From SBAX01 sp964646605 (GTDB lineage Bacteria; Planctomycetota; Phycisphaerae; UBA1845), in contig CAZYEX010000053.1 in assembly GCA_964646605.1 (NCBI GenBank), forward strand, positions 24,295 through 88,294: a stretch of 64,000 nt of DNA, read 5' to 3'. The translations under genes and the position numbers were made by a program. The notes beneath the pieces are model-generated. The model worked only from the letters and a program-made list of their open reading frames with translations, did not search any database and was not told where the DNA came from. Shown piece by piece: positions 1 through 8,248 of this stretch; positions within the stretch are counted from its first letter, which is position 1; the number at the start of each line of letters is the position of its first letter.

Positions 1-3
1 ATG

Positions 4-1806
4 TTATTTCGTCTCCTTGCTAGCCGCTTCGAGTTCCGCGACGCGAGTCTTCATGGCCTTCATCATCATTTCCAGGACCGGTTTTTGTGGATCGGGCACT
101 TGGCCTGAGGCCAGCATCTGCTCCATTTGCTGCAAGCTTGTCTGCAGCTTGGCGAGGTCCTTGGATTCCTTGATTTTGGAAAGTTGTTGCTTGATGGCGC
201 CCTGGACTTCGGCGGGAACGCCGGCGAGGGCCGCGGTCAACTCAGGGTCCTCGCTTTCCTTGGAGGCGCTCGCCTTGGTGCGATAGATGGCTACGGTGCG
301 GGTCTTGTGGTCGAAGTAGGTCTTGAGGATGCGCTTCACGTCGTCGGCGGTGACCTTGAGCATCCGCTCCGGCGATTCGTTCAGGTAGCTCCAGTCATAC
401 CAGAGGTCGTAGACGGCGAGTTGGAACATCAGGCCGGTGTTGTTTCGCAAACGCTGGATGGATTGGGCGAGGACCTGGTTCTTCACCTTTTCCAATTCGT
501 AGGCGGTGATTTCGCCGTCACGAAGCTTGTCGATCTCTTCGAGGATCATCTTCTCGACCGCTTCGGGTTCCTTGCCCTCTTTCACCGTGGCGTTGATTTC
601 GAAGTAGCCGGCGTATTTGCGGGAGGCGTTGTTGGCGGAGGGCTGTCCGAGGACCGCCTCCTCCTGGGTGAACAGTCTCTTGTAGAGTCGGCCGGTTTTG
701 CCGGAGAGAAGCTGGCCGGCGACATCGAGGGCGGCGTCGTCGCTATGGCCCATGGCCACGCCGTGGTAGCGGATGCTGAGCTGCGGGTTGGTCTCCGCCT
801 CACCGAGAAAGCGTCGCTCGGCCAGGGGCTTGGGTTCTTCGGTGATGATCGGCGCGGGTGGGATGGTCCCTTTGGGAATCCGTCCGAAATAACGCTTGGC
901 TTGCTCCACAACCTTGTCGGAGTCGAAGTCCCCGACCAGAACCACTTTGGCGTTGTTGGGGGCGTAGTAGATCTTGTAGAAATCACGCACGTCCTGGGCG
1001 GTGATGGATTCGACCTCGGACGCCCAACCGAGGACGGGCACGCCGTAGGGGTGGGATTGCCAAAAGAGGGCCTCGAAGGCCTCGTCGAGCCTTCCCGTGG
1101 GCGTGCTCTCGGTTCGCAGGCGGCGCTCCTCGCGGACGTTGTCGCGCTCCACGTAGAACTCGCGCATGATGCCGTTGGCCATTCGGTCGGACTCCAGCCA
1201 GAAGAAGAGCTCGATCTTGTTGGCGGGAATCTCGACGAAGTAGATGGTGAAGTCCTCGGAGGTTCCGGCGTTCAGGCCGGCGCCCCCGTTGGTGGTGTAG
1301 AGATTGAACAACTCGTTGTTCTTGATGAACGGGCGGTGCTTCTCGACGAGTTCGTCGAAGCGTTTCTTCATGGCGATGTACTCGGGCGTCCACTGCGCGG
1401 GGTCGAGGACATCGCTGATCTTGCCGTGGCGTTTCATCTCCCGCATGCGGTTCATCTCGTCGTTCATCTGCACGCGGAGCTTTTCCTCGTCGTCGATGAT
1501 CTTTTTCTCGCCCTCGAAGTCCGTGGTGCCGACGATGGTCGAGCCTTTGAAGAGCATGTGCTCGAAGAGGTGGGCGATGCCGCTTTGCCCGCGGGGGTCG
1601 TTGACCGACCCCACGTCGTAGGCGACGCAGCAGGCGACGGTCGGGGCCTCATGACGCTCGACCAGCAACAGCTCCAACCCGTTGTCGAGTTTTTCGACTC
1701 TGGGCTGGACGCCCTTGGCGTAGGCCGGGCGGTCGTACCCCTGGAATGCCAGCCCGAGCGCGGTTGCCGCCAGAAAAACAAGTTTGTCCCGTCGATACCG
1801 TCCCAT
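4..1806 (-). CDS. M16 family zinc peptidase, secreted
   Basis: Predicted zinc-dependent peptidase of the M16 (pitrilysin) family, acting outside the cytoplasm. The 600-residue product starts with a signal peptide (about residues 1-30, ending in PAYA). The inverted zinc motif HLFEH is at residues 79-83, with H79 and H83 as ligands and E82 catalytic. The partner segment GGAGLNAGTSEDFT follows near residue 174 and the distal glutamates NVREE near 223-227. A charged helical stretch of about 65 residues lies between the zinc motif and the GG..NA segment; the usual family spacing is shorter. A C-terminal M16_C-like half and a Lys/Glu/Gln-rich tail complete it. The frame stays open 56 codons upstream, but the ATG at 1806 places the signal peptide at the N-terminus. 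Family assignment is firm; the substrate is unknown. Confidence 0.9.
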   Translation of the reverse strand: MGRYRRDKLVFLAATALGLAFQGYDRPAYAKGVQPRVEKLDNGLELLLVERHEAPTVACCVAYDVGSVNDPRGQSGIAHLFEHMLFKGSTIVGTTDFEGEKKIIDDEEKLRVQMNDEMNRMREMKRHGKISDVLDPAQWTPEYIAMKKRFDELVEKHRPFIKNNELFNLYTTNGGAGLNAGTSEDFTIYFVEIPANKIELFFWLESDRMANGIMREFYVERDNVREERRLRTESTPTGRLDEAFEALFWQSHPYGVPVLGWASEVESITAQDVRDFYKIYYAPNNAKVVLVGDFDSDKVVEQAKRYFGRIPKGTIPPAPIITEEPKPLAERRFLGEAETNPQLSIRYHGVAMGHSDDAALDVAGQLLSGKTGRLYKRLFTQEEAVLGQPSANNASRKYAGYFEINATVKEGKEPEAVEKMILEEIDKLRDGEITAYELEKVKNQVLAQSIQRLRNNTGLMFQLAVYDLWYDWSYLNESPERMLKVTADDVKRILKTYFDHKTRTVAIYRTKASASKESEDPELTAALAGVPAEVQGAIKQQLSKIKESKDLAKLQTSLQQMEQMLASGQVPDPQKPVLEMMMKAMKTRVAELEAASKETK

Positions 1807-2034
1807 GCGTAGTCTCCTCGGCGTTGGTCTCTCTCGACCGTCGCGGTCGAAAAGGGGGATATTAAGGCACCCCCGCCCAGACGGCAAACGTGTGATTTTG
1901 TGTCCCTTTTCCGGTCGCCCGGTCGTCCAGGACCGACGGACAAACGGTTGACCCGTATCCTCCCCGGGTGACAATCTCCGGCCATCCGCTCGGATTCGGG
2001 CGGAACCGTCCGTTCTTTTTGGAAAGGCTCGTTT

Positions 2035-3624
2035 ATGTCCACGCTCGCAGGTCCGTTCCTGAAGTTCGTCCGTTGCTCAAATAACGAGTGGGTCGTCTCG
2101 GCGATCTTGGTCGCCGACAGTGACAAGCCCCCTGTCCTTTCGTGGTCCGTGGTTTCCTCTAACACCAAAAACACCCCGCCCAAACCCCGAGACATCTTTC
2201 GCAACGGACCGAACGCCGTCGTTTGGCGCTACCAATGGTCGGTTCCCTTGCAGCCGCGGGAACAAACGGTCGAGTACACGATCGACAAGCAGGTGCGTCG
2301 CTTCGTCGTTCCCGCGGAGGGCAAGCGGCTGCGCCTGGGCTACGCCTCGTGCAACGGGTTCCATTCGCTCAACGACATGAAGAGCGTTGTGCCCAACGCC
2401 ATGTGGGGAGTGCTGCCCGCCGGCCCCGTCCCCATCCGCAAGGACAAAGCCGGGCCGATCTTCACTGTCCTACACCAGCACCTTGATGAACCCATTCACT
2501 TGCTCCTGATGGGCGGCGATCAAGTCTACGCGGACTCGATCTGGCTCGCGGTGCCCGCGATTCGCGAGTGGGTGGAGGGCGATGACAAGTGGACTGCAAA
2601 GTTCACCCGGAAGATGGAAACCGAGGTCAAGCAGTTCTATTTCAACCTCTACGCTTCACGTTGGTCGAAGCCCGGTCCCGCCGACGCCTTTGCGTCGATC
2701 CCGACGCTCATGATGTGGGACGACCATGACATCTTCGACGGCTGGGGTTCGTACGATGACGACATCCAGCAATCCGACGTCTACCAAGGTATTTTCCGCG
2801 GTGCGCGAGAGTGTTTCGAGGTCTTTCAGCTTCACCGGCGACCGGGCGACGCGGGCGGCGCGGACGAGGGACTCATCGAGGAACTTGGTCGCAACCCGCT
2901 ACGACGGAACCTCACATCCTGCCACCGAATCAACGATGTCGCGATCGTAGCACTGGATACCCGGTCGAACCGCGCGACGAATACGATCCTCCCGCAATCC
3001 ACATGGAAGGCCGTTTTCGATTGGATGGATGCCGAGCAGGGTTGCAAGCACTTGTTCTTGATGGCCAGCATCCCTGTCGTGTATCCGAAGTATCCAGCGT
3101 TCATCGAGGGTTTCATGGGACTCTGGCCCGGACAAGCGACCGGACATCTCGATTCCCTCGAGGACGACCTTCGAGACCATTGGCGAAGCGGGCAGCACAC
3201 CGGTGAGCGTCTGCGCTTGATTCACCGCCTGTTGAGGTTCGCCCGCGACAACCATTGCCGCGTTACCATCCTTTCCGGCGACGTGCATCTGGCGGCGCTG
3301 GGATTGTTGAGTTCAACGCGCGAGACCGCGAAGTTCCCCAATACCCAAACGATCACCCAACTGATCTCTTCGCCGATCGCCAATCTTCCGCAACCGCGAA
3401 GCGGGCAACTCGCCCTACAGGCGATCATCGGGAACCCGGACGCCGTCGACCGCGGGATCACCGCCGCCATGGACAATTTTCCAGACACGGAAATAAAGGT
3501 TGTCGCCGCTCGGAACTGGCTCTGTCTGGACATCGAAAAGGATCGACGGATCTGGGCCAAGTGGTGGGTGGAAGATCGGCTGACGCCGCTATGGAAAGTC
3601 ATCCACGCGCCCGGGCCATCTTGA
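2035..3624 (+). CDS. PhoD-like metallophosphatase, cytoplasmic form
   Basis: A 529-residue protein of the PhoD-like alkaline phosphatase/phosphodiesterase family. Diagnostic blocks are GGDQVYAD (about residue 162), the metal-binding WDDHDIFDGWG (W228 to G238) and SGDVHLAALG (D416, H418). Unlike classical PhoD it has neither a signal peptide nor a Tat motif, so it should act in the cytoplasm, as do other intracellular PhoD-like proteins of unknown substrate. An AAGG ribosome-binding site lies about 9 bases before the ATG. It is divergent from the M16 gene, and the 228 bases between the two starts should carry both promoters. The natural substrate cannot be told from sequence. Confidence 0.88.
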   Translation: MSTLAGPFLKFVRCSNNEWVVSAILVADSDKPPVLSWSVVSSNTKNTPPKPRDIFRNGPNAVVWRYQWSVPLQPREQTVEYTIDKQVRRFVVPAEGKRLRLGYASCNGFHSLNDMKSVVPNAMWGVLPAGPVPIRKDKAGPIFTVLHQHLDEPIHLLLMGGDQVYADSIWLAVPAIREWVEGDDKWTAKFTRKMETEVKQFYFNLYASRWSKPGPADAFASIPTLMMWDDHDIFDGWGSYDDDIQQSDVYQGIFRGARECFEVFQLHRRPGDAGGADEGLIEELGRNPLRRNLTSCHRINDVAIVALDTRSNRATNTILPQSTWKAVFDWMDAEQGCKHLFLMASIPVVYPKYPAFIEGFMGLWPGQATGHLDSLEDDLRDHWRSGQHTGERLRLIHRLLRFARDNHCRVTILSGDVHLAALGLLSSTRETAKFPNTQTITQLISSPIANLPQPRSGQLALQAIIGNPDAVDRGITAAMDNFPDTEIKVVAARNWLCLDIEKDRRIWAKWWVEDRLTPLWKVIHAPGPS

Positions 3625-3806
3625 GGACGCGCCGTCGTGCGAAGAACCGGGCGGGTCAACGCTTTCCCTTCGTTGGGCACCCTCCGTTCTCAACGCGGAT
3701 GGTCGCGACGAGGAGAAGATCCACGAGCTTGAAGCCGCCGCCGGGTGCGGCCACGACAGGTGTGGCGTTGGGTCCTGCACAGGATCGCTTTTTTTCCAAC
3801 GGGCCG

Positions 3807-4135
3807 TCAGGGAAGTACAAATTGCAGGGCCTGGCGGAGTTCGGCGTTACGGTTGGGCGGATAGGCGTGGCCGACGCCGGGGTAGATTTTCAAGAGCACG
3901 GGGGGCGGACGGCTTCGAGCCTCCGTGCCGCGTCGCGGTTGTTTTCGGCCTCCTCGTCTTGGTCGCGGTTGAGGATGGCGAAGCGAGGGAGTTCGGTCGT
4001 GGGTCGCTCCGGAACGGCGGCCACGCGGTGATCGTAGAACCCCGCAATGGGGATGGCGGCGGCGAGAGTTCCGTAGGCGACAACGACAATGAAGACGAGC
4101 CGACACTTCATCCGCAACCACGAACGTTCTTTCAT
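3807..4135 (-). pseudogene. Dienelactone hydrolase-like remnant with frameshift
   Basis: Two reading frames on this strand join into one protein end typical of dienelactone hydrolases. The first gives AAIPIAGFYDHR, then PRFAILNRDQDEEAENN and RRLEAVRPP; the second continues VLLKIYPGVGHAYPP and ends LRQALQFVLP. The switch falls in a run of six G (3900-3905), where one extra base would restore a single frame of about 108 residues. A GGAG ribosome-binding site precedes the ATG at 4135. Even repaired, it covers only the C-terminal third of a normal dienelactone hydrolase (about 240 residues) and carries the Asp/His region but no nucleophile elbow. It is most likely a decayed gene; a sequencing indel in a genuine small gene is the alternative. 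Confidence 0.5.
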
Positions 4136-4404
4136 GGATGGTTCTCCAGGAAACCGACGACCGTCAGGCGGGACCGCTCGTCTCTCTTTGCCCACGGATT
4201 TTGCGCGAGGAATTGAATCTCCGGTCCGTGACTCCCCGGCCACGCCCGCGCCTACTCTGAAGCCGCACTTCACGATTAGATCGCGCGGTCGATCTGTGTT
4301 TTTTTCGTGCGGGGGCGAATCGGATCTGTTAGGCTGTCGTCTTATCGGAAACGTCTGGGTGCGGGTCGAAGGCAGCTTCTCTAACCACGAAACTGAGGAA
4401 AGCC

Positions 4405-5481
4405 ATGACAAAGAAGCTAACGAGAGGCATGTTTCCGTGGACCCTGCTGGGGATTGCGGTGTGCTGGAACCGGGCGATTGTGCAAGCCGCGCCGTTCTGT
4501 GACCCCAACAAGGTCGCCAACCGAAGTCTGAACTGTGAGGTGCTTCCTCTTACGTCCGCGACGGGGGACGTCGCGCAGACGGCCCTGCGGGTGTTAATGA
4601 TCGATTTGCAGAACCCCCAGCCTCCCAATGCGGTGTGCTGCCCGCCGCAGGACTTCAGCGCTTTCGAAGTGGGTACTTGCACGGCGGCGGGAGAATCGGC
4701 CGGGTGTGGTAGGTGGGTCGGTCCGCCACAGATGTTCTTGGAGAAGCAAGACAAACGTGCGAAGGGCGGCTATTTTGCCTCTCGTTTGCAGTGTACGCCC
4801 TATTACCACGACTGGACGCTGATCGGTGGGTTCAGTATTTTCGGGGCGGAGATCGTGCCCAGCTCGGCGTACGAACTTGTGGCCTACGCGTCATCCTGTA
4901 AGGGAGTGGAGCCGACCTGTACGGATGTTTCGACCCCGGTCACGACGGTCACCCGCCGCTGGGGCGACGTCGCGGCGGCCTTTAACCCGCCCAGCATCAC
5001 GACCCAGCCGGATGCGATCGATGTCACCGTGATGGGACAGAAGTTCACCAACCAGCCCGGTTCGCCCCCCAACGCCTTGACGAAAGTCCGAGGCACGGTC
5101 CCCGATCTCTTTCTTGACGTCGACGCGCTGGACGTCAACGACGTGAACGATGCGTTTAACGGCGTGGCCTTCCCCTATAGCGGCCCATGTGTGTGCCCGC
5201 CGACTGTCTCGTGCGGGGCGGTGACTTGTACCTCTCCGGTGCAATGTACGGCGTTCGGACCTGGGGCGACGTGCGTGAGGACCTGTGTCGGCGGACCAAA
5301 CAGCGGGCTGCAATGCAAGGCGGACAAACATTGCAATCTTTGCCCGGGCGGCTCGCCGTTTGCGGGGTTGTTCTGCGACCCGACCGTGGCAGACGACTGC
5401 GGTGGCCCGGGATTCAACTGTCCGTCACAAGGCGCATGCGGTCCGGGGTCTTGTCGAGACCGCTGCGAGCGGTGCAATTGA
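4405..5481 (+). CDS. Cys-rich secreted protein, planctomycete type
   Basis: A 358-residue exported protein of unknown function. A signal peptide covers residues 1-29 (ending in VQAA). The first two thirds look like a globular beta-rich domain. Near residue 233 comes DVDALDVNDVNDAF, followed by about 105 residues very rich in Cys (CVCPP, TCVRTCVGG, CNLCPGG, then CRDRCERCN at the very end), presumably disulfide-bonded outside the cell. A GAGGAAAG ribosome-binding site precedes the ATG. The same end module (DVDATD, AFKGRAYPFLGPC, TCVRTCIGG, CRDRCGRC) recurs in the partial gene at the right edge of the window, so the two are paralogues. No enzymatic motif is recognised. Confidence 0.8.
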   Translation: MTKKLTRGMFPWTLLGIAVCWNRAIVQAAPFCDPNKVANRSLNCEVLPLTSATGDVAQTALRVLMIDLQNPQPPNAVCCPPQDFSAFEVGTCTAAGESAGCGRWVGPPQMFLEKQDKRAKGGYFASRLQCTPYYHDWTLIGGFSIFGAEIVPSSAYELVAYASSCKGVEPTCTDVSTPVTTVTRRWGDVAAAFNPPSITTQPDAIDVTVMGQKFTNQPGSPPNALTKVRGTVPDLFLDVDALDVNDVNDAFNGVAFPYSGPCVCPPTVSCGAVTCTSPVQCTAFGPGATCVRTCVGGPNSGLQCKADKHCNLCPGGSPFAGLFCDPTVADDCGGPGFNCPSQGACGPGSCRDRCERCN

Positions 5482-5586
5482 CGCACTTCGCCACTTGCGG
5501 CTCCTGCCCGTGTAGGTTCTCATGCATCCTGGTTGGGCCTGGGTTTGTGGTACGGAAGGCCCTTGAAACGAGCGGTGTTGCGCTCC

Positions 5587-5613
5587 GCGTCACCCACGAG
5601 GGGTGACGCTACA
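5587..5613. repeat. Dispersed hairpin repeat, copy 1
   Basis: Intergenic palindrome with arms GCGTCACCC and GGGTGACGC around a short loop, followed by TACA. Close relatives lie at 32283-32347 (two inverted copies), 51389-51416 and 62151-62178, all between genes. It is of REP type; the function is unknown. Confidence 0.6.
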
Positions 5614-5672
5614 TTCGATTGGGTCACACGGCTTCTGGCGGAACCTCTGGGCAATACGGGGACGTAGCGGCG

Positions 5673-6716
5673 GTGATTCCAGAATTCGGCATCTCCAAAC
5701 AAGGGACTCGCTTTTCCCTGTTTGTTTCGCTTTTCGCCGCCGCAGTGATCTTGTCCGGTTGTTCACAGTACATCGACCCGAACGTACCCGAGCCCTTGCA
5801 CCCCATGACCGATCCCGAACTGGGGCGGGAATACATCCTTTATCGTCCGTCGAGTTACGACCGCGCTCACTCCTGGCCTCTGCTGGTGGTGTGCCACTCC
5901 GGTTTTCCCGACTCGCCCAACCGCCGGATTCGGGAATGGACGCAGCTTGCCGAGGAGTTCGGGATGATCGTGATCGCCCCGAAACTCACCTCGACCACGT
6001 CCTCGATGTCCCGCGCTTCGGCGAAGGATCCGCAGCGCCGCCGCGAGGATGAGCGTTGCATCCTTTCCGCCGTGCAGCACGCCCGGGCCGGTCACAACGT
6101 CTCCGAGGACCGCATTTTCCTCCACGGATTCGCGGGCGGGGCGGAGGCGGCGCTGTCCGCCGGGCTGAAGAACCCCGTCATTTTTCGTGCCATCAACGTG
6201 ACACAACCGCGCTTTGACGCCGCCCGCGTCGCGGAGGCGGTCTCGCTCATGGACCCACACCAGCCGATCTACGTCAACTATCGCGCCGCCGACGTGATGA
6301 CCGGGAAGATGGGGCGCGAATGCGCCGACTGGCTTCGTTCCCAGGGGGCCGATCTGCGGGCCGACTCCATCGGCGGACCGCAGGGCGGCGACGCCCGCCG
6401 CGCGATCGAGTTTTTCCAGGACGTCCTTCGCACCCGGCCGTGGATGCACGTCCGCGTGGCGCCAACGGAAAGCGGCAATCCGCTCGAAGTGCGTTTCCAA
6501 CTGCGCAGCATCACTCCGCCGGCGCGGTTCCACTGGCGTTTCGGCGACGGCGACGAGTCGCCGGTGGCCGATCCCGTACACACTTTCGCCAAACCGGGCG
6601 CCTATCGCGTGGGCGTCACCGTCGAGTGGCCCACGCTAGGCGAGCACACCCGCCTGGTCGATCTCGCCTTGCCGTCGGGGACGCTTCGCCCCGCCCGCGG
6701 GCCTGACCCCCGCTGA
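5673..6716 (+). CDS. Esterase-like lipoprotein with PKD domain, nucleophile lost
   Basis: A predicted lipoprotein of about 347 residues. The signal peptide ends at a lipobox, ILSGC, so the mature protein should be lipidated on Cys30. The body resembles polyhydroxybutyrate depolymerase/LpqC-type alpha/beta hydrolases: YILYRPSSYD, WPLLVVCHSGFP, and the segment SEDRIFLHGFAGGAEAAL. In that segment the usual nucleophile elbow G-F-S-x-G reads G-F-A-G-G, so the catalytic Ser appears to be Ala. A PKD-like domain follows near the C-terminus (FHWRFGDGDES, then HTFAKPGAYRVGVTVEW). The frame is open from an ATG at 5619, but the GTG at 5673 gives a normal signal length; the start is uncertain. Likely a binding protein rather than an active esterase. 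Confidence 0.7.
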   Translation: MIPEFGISKQGTRFSLFVSLFAAAVILSGCSQYIDPNVPEPLHPMTDPELGREYILYRPSSYDRAHSWPLLVVCHSGFPDSPNRRIREWTQLAEEFGMIVIAPKLTSTTSSMSRASAKDPQRRREDERCILSAVQHARAGHNVSEDRIFLHGFAGGAEAALSAGLKNPVIFRAINVTQPRFDAARVAEAVSLMDPHQPIYVNYRAADVMTGKMGRECADWLRSQGADLRADSIGGPQGGDARRAIEFFQDVLRTRPWMHVRVAPTESGNPLEVRFQLRSITPPARFHWRFGDGDESPVADPVHTFAKPGAYRVGVTVEWPTLGEHTRLVDLALPSGTLRPARGPDPR

Positions 6717-7028
6717 TCCGAACGCCCGCGGCCCCGCCGTGTGCCACAACATGGCATCCATCCAAGGCCGGACGAACCTTCAAACCATGGCGCCGAGACG
6801 CCTCGGGAGGTCCCATATCTCGGCAATGCCTCAAAAAAGACCGTTCCGAGAAGGGCCGGCGGACGGTATAATCCGGGTTCGTCGTGACGGAGGTTTGGGG
6901 GGAATGCGACTCCTGGAAATGACATCGGCCCTGGGTTCGGAAGGTCCCGCGCGCATCTCGAATCGGGAAAGGGACTCGATTCGAAGGGGGTGTCCACCGC
7001 TACGGGCCAAGACTCGAGGAATTGGGCG
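6717..7028. other. 312-base intergenic region upstream of the FTYQGQLK cluster
   Basis: No supported gene. It holds a promoter-like pair near 6844-6872 and purine-rich stretches. It separates the lipoprotein gene from five co-directional genes and is the natural site for their promoter. Confidence 0.5.
6844..6872 (+). promoter_or_regulatory. Candidate sigma-70 type promoter for the 7.0-13 kb cluster
   Basis: A perfect TATAAT (6867-6872) stands 17 bases after TTCCGA, a weak -35 element. It lies about 155 bases before the ATG at 7029. The -10 match is striking in GC-rich sequence, but planctomycete promoters are poorly defined. Confidence 0.4.
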
Positions 7029-8150
7029 ATGACGAGGTTCTCATGGCGTTGGGATTGGGCGGCACCGGCGATTGTCATTTTGTCGAGCGCAGCTCGGGCC
7101 GGTACGCTCCCAAATACGACCTTCACCTACCAGGGTCAACTCAAGCAGAACGGCGTGCCGGCAAGCGGCGAATTCGATCTTCGGTTCCGGTTGATTCGCA
7201 GTCCCATCAACTCCATCGAACTGTGCGTAGACAATGTACCCGTGGTCAACGGGCTGTTCAGCGCTTCTCTTGACTTCGGCACGTTGCTTTTCAACGGTTC
7301 GGAGCTCGATCTCGAGGTCGCGCTTCGACCCGGCGGTCCGCCCGCCGACTGTTTCCTCTTTCCGGGACCCGACTACACAACGCTGGTCCCGCGCCAGCCG
7401 GTGACTCCTGTCCCTTACGCGCTCCATGCGTCCAGCACCCCAGCGCCGTCCACCCTGGCGAACCCCGACAACGCGCGGGATACGGTGGTCACGGTGGATT
7501 CGGACGGCGAGGTCGGGATCGGCACGGAGATTCCATTAACAAACTTGCACGTGGTCGATGGCACGGGGGTTTCGGGATCGATCCACCCCGACTCGATCGC
7601 GGCCTTTCAGCGCGACGGCAGCGCCTTCCTCTATGTGGAAACCTCTGAATCCGGCGTCGGCGGGGTGGCGTTCGGCCACCCCGGCAAGTCGCAGGCGGCA
7701 GGAATCGTCTTCGGCGACGCAGCTACGTCCGAAGGGCTCCAGTTTCAGACCGGCGGGCTTGCGCGAATGGCGATTAGCTCCGCGGGTCGCGTCGGCATCG
7801 GCGTGACTGCTCCGACGGACAGGCTCCACCTCGGCGGAACGCCCGGAACCGACGGCATCCGATTCCCCGACGGTACGCAACAAACGACGGCCTACCGGCG
7901 GCTCAAGGCATCGGCGGTCTTCGACCCGCCGTCCGTCGCGGCCGGTGCCAGCACGACGGTCTCCATCGCGGTCGTGGGCGCGGCCGTTGGCGACGTGGCC
8001 ATCTTCAATCCGCGCGTCGGCATGCCCGCGGGACTGATCGTCGCCCAAACTCGCGTCAACACCGACGGCGTAGTCGTCACGCTGTACAACGCATCGGCAA
8101 TCATCATTGACGCTCCGGGGAACACCGCGGATGTCGTCGTGCTGAAATAG
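7029..8150 (+). CDS. Secreted FTYQGQLK-domain protein 1
   Basis: A 373-residue secreted protein. A signal peptide (about residues 1-24) leads straight into the module shared by this cluster: TFTYQGQLKQNGVP, FDLRFRL, VVNGLFSASLDFG and PRQPVTPVPYALHA. The middle carries GEVGIGT-like turns as in tail-fibre-like beta structures, then FPDGTQQTTAYRR, a segment also seen ahead of S74 chaperone domains. The last 75 residues form a small Ala/Val-rich beta domain. GAGGA lies 8 bases before the chosen ATG; an in-frame ATG at 6990 would put extra residues before the signal peptide. The function is unknown; the architecture suggests an extracellular fibre or surface protein. First of four relatives in a row. 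Confidence 0.75.
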   Translation: MTRFSWRWDWAAPAIVILSSAARAGTLPNTTFTYQGQLKQNGVPASGEFDLRFRLIRSPINSIELCVDNVPVVNGLFSASLDFGTLLFNGSELDLEVALRPGGPPADCFLFPGPDYTTLVPRQPVTPVPYALHASSTPAPSTLANPDNARDTVVTVDSDGEVGIGTEIPLTNLHVVDGTGVSGSIHPDSIAAFQRDGSAFLYVETSESGVGGVAFGHPGKSQAAGIVFGDAATSEGLQFQTGGLARMAISSAGRVGIGVTAPTDRLHLGGTPGTDGIRFPDGTQQTTAYRRLKASAVFDPPSVAAGASTTVSIAVVGAAVGDVAIFNPRVGMPAGLIVAQTRVNTDGVVVTLYNASAIIIDAPGNTADVVVLK

Positions 8151-8248
8151 ATCACGCGGCAAGCGAAGCTGCGGAGGTTGCGTGATCGAATCGATCTGTT
8201 GAAATCAGTACGTGGAACCATGACCGAAAGGGAGGCAGGAGCAAGACC

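Noticed and set aside
127..1812. Long open frame on the plus strand opposite the M16 gene
   Set aside because: It mirrors the codon pattern of a clearly coding GC-rich gene and has no family motif, signal peptide or ribosome-binding site.
3625..3806. Short minus-strand frame reading VVAAPGGGFKLVDLLLVATI
   Set aside because: No start, no ribosome-binding site and no recognisable family; too short to support.
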